From Gp6-AA40 sp963741135 (lineage in GTDB: Bacteria > Acidobacteriota > Vicinamibacteria > Vicinamibacterales > UBA2999), in contig CAVUHC010000001.1 of assembly GCA_963741135.1 (NCBI GenBank), positions 62,001-126,000 of the forward strand: a DNA stretch of 64,000 nt. The letters run 5' to 3'. Below the pieces are notes generated by a model. It searched no databases. It had not been told where the DNA came from and saw only the letters and a program-made list of their open reading frames with translations. This document shows, piece after piece, positions 38,932 through 47,278 of the stretch. Each line of letters starts with the position of its first letter. Position 1 is the stretch's first letter. The position numbers were made by a program, and so were the translations under genes.

Positions 38932-40594
38932 ACCACGCCCTCGATAAACCAGGCATCCGTGTCGCGCTCGCGGAAGATGCGATAGGTCGCCCCGTCGCTG
39001 AGCGTCACATCCCACTCGTCGCGCTCCCACGCTTTCACTTCCACGGGCCACGGAGAAGCGGAAACGCCTCCGGGTCTTCGTGGCTTGTCTCGGTGAACAT
39101 CGGCGGCATCGACCCACCATCCGCCAGACGAGCGCCAGGGGCCGGCATACGTCTCGACGTGTCCCCCACTCCATCCACGTCGATCGGAGATCACCCGCAC
39201 GGGCGCGCCGCGATCGACGCGCACGCGCGCGGGAACAGGGAACCGGAAACGACGAATCGCGACGGTCGGCACATTCGCAGCTTCTTTCACTGCTACGGGC
39301 CACGGAGACACGGAGACACGGAGGTCTTTTTCTCCCGCCCCAGCAGTGCTTGATATCTCTGTGCCTCCGTGAGCCTCTCTCGGGATCGGGGATCGGGGAT
39401 CGGGGATCCGGGAGTTCACAGGTTCTGCGTTCTTGATCCCTGATCCCTGATCCCTGATCCCCGATCCCTGATCCCTGATCCCCGCATCATTCGGCGCGAA
39501 CGGCTTCATCGCAAACGCCCCGGGTTCCCACGAGTCCACGGCGACCGCGGTGCCGCAGCGTCCTTCGCCCATGAGCGCGTTCAGACGCGCGATCAGCGTC
39601 GAGACCTGCTCGGGAGACGGCAGCGGACGCGTCAGCAGAGAAAACTGGACGACGCGTCCCGGCGTCGGGTCGATGGCGACCACGACGCGATCGATGGCGG
39701 CTGATGGTGGATGCGACTCGAGATCGAGCAGCGCGAGGGTACGCAGCGTGCGCGCGTCGCGGATCGGCGCCGGCAACTGCAACGACCGCTCGTGCATTTC
39801 GCGTGTCACGAGATGCAGGCGCACATGGAGGACGGCGCCGCCGCGATCGCGTCGCTCGAGATGCGCCGAGAGCGGCTCCAACAACCGTCCGAGCACGAAC
39901 GACAGCGGCTCGAGCCCCTCGATGGGCCATTCGAGATCGAGCGCCTGCTCGAAGCGCTCCTCCGGCACCGCCGGCAGGAGCGGACGCCAATCCTCGCCGC
40001 GAGCCAGGCGCTGCCACTCCACACCTGCCTGCCCAAGGCGCGCGGCCACTTCGTCCGGCGGCAGCGATGCCAGGTCACCAAGCGTTCTCAATCCCCAGCG
40101 ACGCAGGGTGATCGTGAAGGGATCGGGGATCGGGGATCGGGGATCGATGATCCGGGATCGGGATCGGGGATCGGGGATCCGGAATTTGGGGTTTGGGATT
40201 TGGGATTTGGGATTTTGGATTTGAGCGCGACGGGGCCAAGTATGGCGAGCAACTCGATCGGAAGATTCGCCAGTGACGCCGCCTCAGTGCCTGGATCAAT
40301 CACGATCACATCGTCGTAGGGCGGACCTTTACGGTCCGCCGAGTGATGCGCCAGCAGGCGCGCGGCCGTGCGCGTGCCGGCGATCGCGACGCGCACGCGC
40401 AGTCCGCGATCGGCCGCGGTGCGGCGAAGCTCCGCGGCAATCGTCTTCTCGTCGCCGAACAGCCGCGCGAGCCCGCTCAAATCGAGCGTGACCTCTCGCG
40501 GTCCACACGCCTCGACGCGCGGCGAGAAATCGCGCGCGACCTCCATCAGCACATTGGAGGGGCTTCCTTCCGGAGCATATACAGCAGCAAACAC
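38925..40594 (-). CDS. imuB: ImuB, Y-family-like mutasome protein with repeat insertions
   Basis: Catalytically inactive Y-family polymerase homologue that links ImuA, DnaE2 and the beta clamp. N-terminus VFAAVYAPEGSPSNVLMEVA (GTG 40594, after an aaggag site) leads straight into DFSPRVEACGPREVTLDLSG and LARLFGDE, so the first ~80 residues of typical ImuB are absent. VRVAIAGTRTAARLLAHH follows, then RWGLRTLGDLASLPPDEVAARLG (HhH), the little-finger-like domain, and a C-terminus WDVTLSDGATYRIFRERDTD. A heptamer element (40119-40222) lies between LLAILGPVALKS and TLRRWG, where the frame changes. A second (39379-39485), next to a C-family repeat, follows PFAPNDA. A third, C-family insert is near 39040. 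Same-strand operon with imuA and dnaE2. Confidence 0.85.
39040..39087. repeat. cacggag-type insert C2 inside imuB
   Basis: ccacgggccacggagaagc then a degenerate inverse copy (cctccgggtcttcgtgg). In imuB it reads KPRRPGGVSASPWPVEVK in frame near the C-terminus. Confidence 0.6.
39290..39378. repeat. Inverted cacggagac element C3 inside imuB
   Basis: ctacgggccacggagacacggagacacggagg arm and ctctgtgcctccgtgagcc inverse arm about 40 bases apart. It touches heptamer element H12 and is read in frame (LRVSVSPWPVAVK). Confidence 0.75.
39379..39485. repeat. Inverted heptamer element H12 inside imuB
   Basis: Four GGGGATC units, spacer of about 22 bases, then seven TGATCCC/CGATCCC units. The TGATCCC arm has a TGA stop when read on the plus strand but none on the imuB strand, where it reads GIRDQGSGIRDQGSGIK. 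Confidence 0.9.
40119..40222. repeat. Heptamer element H13 inside imuB
   Basis: About thirteen GGGGATC/GGGATTT units, direct orientation. In imuB it reads KSKIPNPKSQTPNSGSPIPD and on to PSRSP; the downstream gene continues in another frame, so the element length or a sequencing error shifts phase here. Confidence 0.85.
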
Positions 40595-40619
40595 TTCTCC
40601 ACTCCTTCAACTTCACCGA

Positions 40620-40725
40620 GACGAGCCACGGAGCCACGGAGACACGGAGTTAACTTTCTTCAATTTCAAAAATTGCGGTTTGAAATGGAATCTCCGTGTC
40701 TCCGAGACTCCGTGGCCCGTATCAG
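40620..40725. repeat. Inverted cacggagac element C4 between imuA and imuB
   Basis: gagccacggagccacggagacacggag arm and ctccgtgtctccgagactccgtggc inverse arm, with an AT-rich middle (ttcaatttcaaaaattgcggtttgaaat) that is itself partly palindromic. It encodes the last ~20 residues of ImuA. Confidence 0.8.
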
Positions 40726-41538
40726 TGGCTGGCTGTCGCTTTCAGGCTGACCTCGCCCATCGACGCGCCGCCGCGGCGAGACGACGCGCACGGTGAGATC
40801 GGCGCCAATCACATGACGGCTGCGATCGGTCTCGCCCGCCCAGCGCGCACACGCGGTCAGCGACAGCGTCAACCCGCCCGCGCTGCGCGCGAGCGGCTGC
40901 GGCGCGACGAGCACGCACGCAGTGTCGCTGCCTTCGATGATGCGCTGGACGCGGAGCCACGTCGTAAACGGAATCCGCGTGAGCGCCGAGCGCGGCACAT
41001 CGGCGAGATCGATCGCGACATACGCGAAGCCGCCGGCCTGCAGCACGAGGTTGAGCGCCTTCAGCGCCCGGTCGACGACCGTTTGTTCGAGCGAGCCTTC
41101 GCCGAGCCACGGCTTGCCCGCCGAAGCGCAACGCGCGAAGGTGGGAGACGCGGAGGCGTGACTCCGTGGCCCGTGTTCGCACATCGTCTGCCCGCGAATC
41201 CAGAGCAGGCGATCGGGATCAATGCCGGCCGCACTGGCTGATGCGACATCGAGACGATCGAAGGTATCCACCATCGCGGCGATCTCGCCGCGCTGCGTGG
41301 CGGCAGCCATCATCTGCAGCAGGAGCGTCGTCCGCCCCGATGATCGCGGTCCGACGATTTCGGACAATTGTCCGCGCGGCAGTCCCCCGTGCAGGCAGGC
41401 ATCAAGAGCGGCGATGGAGGTGGGGATGAGGGCCGATTCGTCGCGCCGCTCGAGCGGCGGCAGCGCCGTGGTCAGCGTGCGATCGAGCTTACGGGCGCGA
41501 AGAGCAGATTCCAGAACAGCCAGCGCTTGATTCGCCAT
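40666..41538 (-). CDS. imuA: ImuA, RecA-like mutasome protein
   Basis: About 290 residues. MANQALAVLESALRARKLDR at ATG 41538, then LDACLHGGLPRGQLSEIVGP and RSSGRTTLLLQMM, the Walker A-like loop of the ImuA/SulA-type RecA fold, IAAMVDTFDRLDVASASAAG and LLWIRGQ. ImuA binds RecA/ImuB and is needed for DnaE2-dependent mutagenesis. A C-family repeat (41133-41181) adds EHGPRSHASASPTFARCASA in frame after IRGQTMC. The C-terminus after GADLTVRVVSPRRR is not family-like and its end (LIRATESRRHGDSISNRNF) is repeat-encoded. First gene of the imuA-imuB-dnaE2 operon. Confidence 0.85.
   Translation of the reverse strand: MANQALAVLESALRARKLDRTLTTALPPLERRDESALIPTSIAALDACLHGGLPRGQLSEIVGPRSSGRTTLLLQMMAAATQRGEIAAMVDTFDRLDVASASAAGIDPDRLLWIRGQTMCEHGPRSHASASPTFARCASAGKPWLGEGSLEQTVVDRALKALNLVLQAGGFAYVAIDLADVPRSALTRIPFTTWLRVQRIIEGSDTACVLVAPQPLARSAGGLTLSLTACARWAGETDRSRHVIGADLTVRVVSPRRRVDGRGQPESDSQPLIRATESRRHGDSISNRNF
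41133..41181. repeat. cacggag-type insert C5 inside imuA
   Basis: gcgaaggtgggagacgcggagg and gactccgtggcccgtgttcgc in inverse. In frame in imuA, no stop. Confidence 0.65.
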
Positions 41539-41540
41539 AC

Positions 41541-41560
41541 TTTCGTCCCAAGGGCGAAAA
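41541..41560. promoter_or_regulatory. Palindrome at the imuA start, possible operator
   Basis: TTTCGTCCCAAGGGCGAAAA ends three bases before the imuA ATG. It is nearly self-complementary (TTTCG..CCC / GGG.CGAAA). It could be a damage-response repressor site for this operon, but it does not match a LexA box I know, and one half-site is off by one base. Confidence 0.25.
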
Positions 41561-41611
41561 TATAGCGAAACTGCGTTCATACGTCAAGCCCGGTAAGATG
41601 AACCTTCACGT

Positions 41612-42938
41612 GTGACCACCGCGGCTGCTCCGAAAACCCCCACGCCCGCTGCCGAAGCCCAGGCCTCCGCCGAGACGGCGTCAACTCCCTCATTCGGCAC
41701 CCGGACGCTCATGCGGACGCTGTCGGCGTTCTCCTACCGCGACTTCCGCGTGCAGTGGTTTGGCGCGTGCACCTCGAGCATCGGCACGTGGATGCAGATC
41801 GTCGCGCAGAACTGGCTCGTCCTGTCGCTGACGCACTCGGCGTTTTTCCTCGGCCTCGATGCCTTCCTGCAGCAGCTCCCCATCATCCTGTTCTCGCTCG
41901 TCGGCGGCGTGCTGGCCGACCGCCACGATCGCCGCCGGACGCTGATCGCCTCGCAGTACATCCAGATGGCGACGTCCGCCACGCTCGCAGCGCTCATGTA
42001 CTTTCAGGTCGTCCAGGTCTGGCACATCCTCACACTGTCGTTCGTGACGGGCATCGCGCAGGCGTTTGGTGGACCCGCCTACCAGTCGCTCATCCCCTCG
42101 CTCGTCGACAAGAAGGACCTGCCCAACGCGGTCGCGCTCAACTCGATCCAGTTCAACGTTGCGCGCGTGCTGGGTCCGCTGCTCTTCGCGGCGACGCTGA
42201 CGGTATTCACCAGGTGGGGCTACGACGAACCGCAGGCGATGAACGCCTGCTTCCTCCTGAACTCGCTGTCATTCGTCGTCGTGATCAACACGCTGATGGC
42301 GCTGCACGTGAAGCACATCCCGCCGGCGACATCGACAGGGATGCGCGCCGATCTGCGAAACGGGCTGTCGTACGTCCGGCATCAGGGGATGCTGCTCGGC
42401 CTGATCGTGCTGGCCGCGGCGACGACGTTTCTCGGATTTGCCGTGCTGACGTTTCTGCCGCTCTTCGCGCAGCAGGTCTTTCACGAAGGCGCCAGCACGT
42501 ACAGCCATCTCATGGCGTTTTCGGGCGCCGGCTCGATCGTCGGCGCGCTCACGGTCGCGTGGCTTGGCAAGTTCAAGCGGATGGGTCTTACGGCGCTGTC
42601 GATGCAGGCCGTGTACGGTCTGCTGATCGTCGCGTTTGCGTTGTCCCGCACGCTGATCCTCAGCGAAGTGCTGCTGTTCCTCACCGGCTTTGCGTTGATG
42701 ATGGTCTTCTCCACCGTCACGTCGCTCGTGCAGCTGATTGCACCCAACGAGATGCGCGGCCGCGTAATGAGCATCTACATGCTGGCGTTTCGCGGCGGGA
42801 TGCCGCTCGGCAGCCTCGTGTCCGGCTGGATTGCCACGCTCACGTCCGCTCCCACTGTGCTGATCATGAACGGGCGTACTGCTGAGCCTCGTGGCGGCAT
42901 GGTTCCTGCTCAGGAAGCACGGCGTCAGGGAACTCTAA
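41612..42938 (+). CDS. MFS transporter, DHA3/enterobactin-exporter-like
   Basis: Twelve-helix exporter. GTG 41612 start with a Pro/Ala-rich cytoplasmic N-tail. SYRDFRVQWFGACTSSIGTW and GGVLADRHDRRRTLIASQ (the loop 2-3 motif A with D-R-x-RR) are characteristic of the DHA3 group. LIPSLVDKKDLPNAVALNSI and APNEMRGRVMSIYMLAFRGG (motif C-like) follow. One extra base near 42872 breaks the frame in the last helix; the corrected end is LLSLVAAWFLLRKHGVREL with TAA at 42936-42938. About 442 residues. Drug or siderophore efflux is likely, substrate unknown. It diverges from imuA and precedes the outer-membrane barrel gene by 18 bases. Confidence 0.85.
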
Positions 42939-42956
42939 TGGGTTCCCGCGCCGTTC

Positions 42957-44169
42957 ATGATGAACCATCGTTACGCCGCACATGCGGTGACTCTCCTCCT
43001 GCTCCTGTCTTCACCCGCGTGGGCCCAGCAAACTGCGAATCCCGACACGGTGGAGATCAAAGCCGACGAAACGCCCGCGCCCCCCGAACAGACGGCCGAT
43101 AAACCAACCGTTGTCGAGAAGCTCCGCATGTACGTCGAGAAAAGCCCTCTCGCACGGCGTGGCGGGGGACGGCTTCTTTCCGCGGTTTGGTGGGCTCAAC
43201 ACCGGCGGCGGGATCGCGGGAGGCGGGGGCTATCGCCATCAGTTCGACTGGCTGTACGCGGATATTTCCGGCGCCATCTCCACCAAGATGTATCTCGGCG
43301 TAGATGCAAAGGTGCGCTGGCTGCGGACGTCGGAGGCGCGCTTCGAGGTTTGGACCGAGTTCAGGTACCGTGACGACACGCAGGACGATTTCTATGCCCT
43401 CGGGCTCGACTCGCCCAGTGACTCGCGGGTGAACTACGGTATTCGAAGCAACGACGTGGCGGTGCGGGCGCTTGGTCATGTCCGCCCCTGGTTCCGCGTC
43501 GGAAGCGATATCGGGTATTACACGTCCAACCTGCGGCGCGGCCGCGACACAAAAATACCCTCGATCGAACAGGTCTACACCGACGTCGCGGCGCCCGGCC
43601 TGGACCGGCAGCCGGACTTCCTTCACAGCAGCGTGTTTACCGAGATCGACTCACGGGACGTGCGTGGCTTTCCACACCGAGGCGGACTCTATCGACTGAC
43701 ATACGCCTACTGGAATGATCGGTCGTTTGATGAGTACGACTTCCGCCGGTTCGACATTCAAGGATCGCAGTTCGTCGGCCTGACATCAAAAGATGTCGTC
43801 GCTGTCCAGCTGACGTTGAGCTACGCGAACAATGCGCGGGGCGACCGGATACCGTTCTTCATGCTGCCGTACGCCGGTGGCGGACATAGCATGCGGGCGT
43901 TCCATGAGTTCAGATTCCGGGATGAAAACGTTGGCGTGTTCAACGCCGAGTTCCGTCACCGCGTGCATAAGTGGGCCCACGTCGCCGGTTTCGTTGACAT
44001 GGGGAAGGTCGCGCACGACTGGCAGGACATCAATCTCAGGAACGTGAAGACCGGGTATGGATTCGGCGTCAGGGCGGGCAACGACAACCGTTCGTTCGGC
44101 AGGCTGGATGTCGGCTTCGGTGGCGGCGAAGGCACGCGCGTGTTCCTGAAGTTCAGCCCGTCCTTCTAA
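42957..44169 (+). CDS. Outer-membrane beta-barrel, BamA/surface-antigen-like (one frameshift)
   Basis: Signal peptide HAVTLLLLLSSPAWAQQ, then a short linker and a barrel domain without POTRA repeats. One extra A in an A run near 43139-43142 (gagaaaagcc) breaks the frame after MYVEK; downstream ALSHGVAGDGFFPRFGG continues. Alternating strands (YRHQFDWLYADISGAIST, VLVGIRS-type turns, RGGLYRLTYAYWNDRSFDEY) and the C-terminal GTRVFLKFSPSF with terminal Phe are typical of outer-membrane barrels (D15/Omp85-like C-terminal part). About 400 residues. The stop codon merges into a CTAACCC repeat array. Confidence 0.75.
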
Positions 44170-44190
44170 CCCCTAACCCCTAACCCCTTC
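44167..44190. repeat. CTAACCC heptamer array H14 after the barrel gene
   Basis: Three CTAACCC units plus a partial one. The first unit contains the TAA stop codon of the barrel gene. It is the stop-containing variant and lies between genes. Confidence 0.85.
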
Positions 44191-44207
44191 CCCCTTCAGG
44201 GCCGTAC

Positions 44208-44242
44208 AAAAAAGAGGCCAGGAGTGTGAGCTCCCGGCCTCT
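44208..44242 (-). terminator. Rho-independent terminator of the glycine-zipper gene
   Basis: On the minus strand AGAGGCC-G-GGAG ... CTCC-T-GGCCTCT is followed by a run of six T. It lies 5 bases after the stop of the minus-strand gene ending at 44248. Confidence 0.85.
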
Positions 44243-44247
44243 CTCGG

Positions 44248-44676
44248 TTAGCGGCGAGTGGCTTCGTATATGGAAGCTGCGCCGCCGCCGATTGCTGCGC
44301 CAAGCAGTGCGCCTTTCTTGCCTCCGACAATCCCGCCGACGCCCGCGCCGGACGCCGCCGAGCCGCCGATGATGAGCGCCGTCTTCGCCACCGAGCGTCG
44401 CGGCGTCGTTTCGACGTTCCGCACGGCAACTGGTTCGACCGTGCGATAGACGGTTCGCCGCGGCGCTACAGCCGTGCGCCGAACGACCGGCGCCGCCACA
44501 GGCGCGGTGGCGGTGTAGTAGCTCATGCCCGGCTGCGCGACCTGTGCCCACTGCCCATCAACCGTTTGCACATACGCTGGATTTCCCACCAGCCGGTCTT
44601 GCGCATGCGTGCCGACCACGTACATCCCCACGCCCGAAATCAGGGCGCCTGTGAGTGCAGCTGCCATCGGTTTCAC
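44248..44676 (-). CDS. Glycine-zipper 2TM-domain envelope protein
   Basis: About 143 residues. N-terminal hydrophobic segment MAAALTGALISGVGMYVVGT, an Ala/Arg/Pro/Val-rich middle (AAPVVRRTAVAPRRTVYRTV), and a C-terminal glycine zipper GAGVGGIVGGKKGALLGAAI followed by GGGAASIYEA. Glycine-zipper proteins insert in the outer membrane or lie between membranes; none of the exact function is known. Start chosen as GTG 44676, nine bases after GGGAGGAGG; ATG 44667 or GTG 44685 are also possible. It ends in a clear terminator. Transcribed alone, divergent from the phosphate operon. Confidence 0.75.
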   Translation of the reverse strand: MKPMAAALTGALISGVGMYVVGTHAQDRLVGNPAYVQTVDGQWAQVAQPGMSYYTATAPVAAPVVRRTAVAPRRTVYRTVEPVAVRNVETTPRRSVAKTALIIGGSAASGAGVGGIVGGKKGALLGAAIGGGAASIYEATRR

Positions 44677-44874
44677 GTCTGTCACCCTCCTCCCAAAGTT
44701 CCTGCAGCGCCAGAGTCCAAACGTCGTGCCACGAGACACAACCTTATAAGTGGCGTCTTTGCTGCTGTTTGTGCTGATGACCTGGTCCATCCTGTCCGGG
44801 AGTGTCCTCCATGCAGTTCATCGATCCGGGCCATCCGCCCGCGCGCGATGACGTGCGGCGATAGCGGGCTTCGT

Positions 44875-44890
44875 GTAACAGGCGTGTAAC
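44875..44890. promoter_or_regulatory. PHO-box-like direct repeat upstream of DUF47-pit-phoBR
   Basis: GTAACAGGCGTGTAAC, two GTAAC half-sites 11 bases apart, 47 bases before the DUF47 start. The same arrangement (GTNAC 11 bases apart) occurs before three other phosphate-related genes. Confidence 0.55.
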
Positions 44891-44937
44891 GGATTGGTTT
44901 CGCCATCTGCTACGATTGCCCGTTTGCCTGAGGTGCG

Positions 44938-45558
44938 ATGACCGCTTTCAGTCTGGTTCCACGCGATAAACATTTCTTCAAAGAGTTCCTGATCCTGGCC
45001 GAGGAGATTCGCTCCGGCGCGCGTCTGCTGAAGCAGATGCTGTCGACCAACCCTCCCGACATGAATAAGGCCGAAGAGATCAAGGAGATCGAGCACGCGG
45101 CCGACCGCTGCACGCGAAACATCATCGACCGGCTCAATCGCACATTTGTCACCCCGCTGGATCGCGAGGACATTCACGCGCTTGCCGGGTCGCTCGACGA
45201 TGTGATGGATGCGATTGACGCGGCGGCGGCGGTGATACGCCTCTACAAGATCGCGCACGTCAGAGATGGGGCGAAGGTGCTGGTCGAGATTGTCTGCGAC
45301 TCGATCGACCGCATCGCCGAGGCGCTCGCGGCACTGGAGCGCCGCGACGGCGTCCTCGAGCTGGCCGCGCGCGTCAAGCAGCTCGAGCACGAAGCCGATC
45401 GCGTGCACCAGGATGCGATCGTCGAGCTGTTCGATCAGGAGCCTGATCCGATCTCTGTGATCAAATGGAAAGAGATCTTCGACTTCCTCGAGGCGGCCAC
45501 CGATCGCTGTGAGGACGTCGCCAACCTGCTCGAAGGCGTCGTCGTCAAGCACGCGTAG
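44938..45558 (+). CDS. DUF47/PhoU-like regulator of phosphate transport
   Basis: 206 residues, all alpha-helical. FSLVPRDKHFFKEFLILAEE, EIKEIEHAADRCTRNIIDRL (the E-x-x-AD metal motif of PhoU-like proteins), IRLYKIAHVRDGAKVLV, and VKQLEHEADRVHQDAIVELF (second E-x-x-AD). Members lie directly before Pit transporters and are thought to regulate them. Here the stop codon touches the Pit start (45559). It probably forms one operon with pit, phoB and phoR. Confidence 0.9.
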   Translation: MTAFSLVPRDKHFFKEFLILAEEIRSGARLLKQMLSTNPPDMNKAEEIKEIEHAADRCTRNIIDRLNRTFVTPLDREDIHALAGSLDDVMDAIDAAAAVIRLYKIAHVRDGAKVLVEIVCDSIDRIAEALAALERRDGVLELAARVKQLEHEADRVHQDAIVELFDQEPDPISVIKWKEIFDFLEAATDRCEDVANLLEGVVVKHA

Positions 45559-46560
<1,002 letters not shown>

Positions 46561-46591
46561 ACCGCATGGGATAATGGCGGCGCTCACCGCC

Positions 46592-47278
46592 ATGAAAATC
46601 CTCGTCGCCGAAGACGATCGCGACATCGCCGATCTGATCGCGCATTACCTTCGCAAACAGGGTTGGACCCCGCACATCGCGAGTACCGGCGATGACGCCC
46701 TGACGTACGCGCGGCGCCAGCCGGTGGACCTCGTCATCCTCGACGTGATGCTTCCGGGTCTCAGCGGCCTCGAAGTCTGCCGCGCGCTGCGTGGCGACAA
46801 GGCCACCGAGCCGATTCCGATCATCATGGTCACGGCCCGCGCCGAAGAGACCGATCGTATTGTCGGACTCGAGATCGGCGCGGACGACTACCTGGCCAAG
46901 CCGTTCAGCCCGAACGAGCTCGTCGCGCGCGTGCGGGCGCTGATGCGGCGATCGAAGCGGGCGGACGTCCAGCCTGCGACGCTCAGCCTGGGTCCAATCG
47001 TGATGGACCTCTCTCGACACACCGTGTCGGATGAGGGGCGCGACGTGAAGCTCACCGCGAAGGAATTTCTCCTGCTGCAGTACCTCCTCGAGCATCGCGG
47101 ACGTGTCCTCTCCCGCGATCTGCTGCTCGGGGACGTCTGGGGGTACCGCTATACCGGCGGAACGAGGACCGTCGACGTCCACGTCCGCAGGCTCAGGGAG
47201 AAGCTGCCAGCGCTGGTGGACGCGCTCGTCACGGTGAAACAGTTCGGGTACAAGCTCGCGGAGAACGAGGTGACGTGA
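46592..47278 (+). CDS. phoB: Response regulator, PhoB-type
   Basis: 228 residues. KILVAEDDRDIADLIAHYLR (acidic pair D8/D9), LVILDVMLPGLSGLEVCRAL (phospho-acceptor D51), VTARAEETDRIVGLEIGADD and YLAKPF (T81, K103). The C-terminal winged helix has VKLTAKEFLLLQYLLEHRGR, SRDLLLGDVWGY, GGTRTVDVHVRRLREKL, typical of OmpR/PhoB. Start ATG 46592; an upstream in-frame start at 46574 is less likely. Its stop overlaps the kinase start. In this operon it is almost certainly the phosphate-response regulator and should bind the PHO-like repeats found before the neighbouring genes. Confidence 0.9.
   Translation: MKILVAEDDRDIADLIAHYLRKQGWTPHIASTGDDALTYARRQPVDLVILDVMLPGLSGLEVCRALRGDKATEPIPIIMVTARAEETDRIVGLEIGADDYLAKPFSPNELVARVRALMRRSKRADVQPATLSLGPIVMDLSRHTVSDEGRDVKLTAKEFLLLQYLLEHRGRVLSRDLLLGDVWGYRYTGGTRTVDVHVRRLREKLPALVDALVTVKQFGYKLAENEVT

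Noticed and set aside
35341..40222. CRISPR-like array
   Set aside because: Units are 7 bases without regular spacers, and occur inside reading frames; no cas genes.
41541..41560. LexA box at imuA
   Set aside because: Palindrome present but not a LexA consensus I can name; kept only as a low-confidence possible operator.
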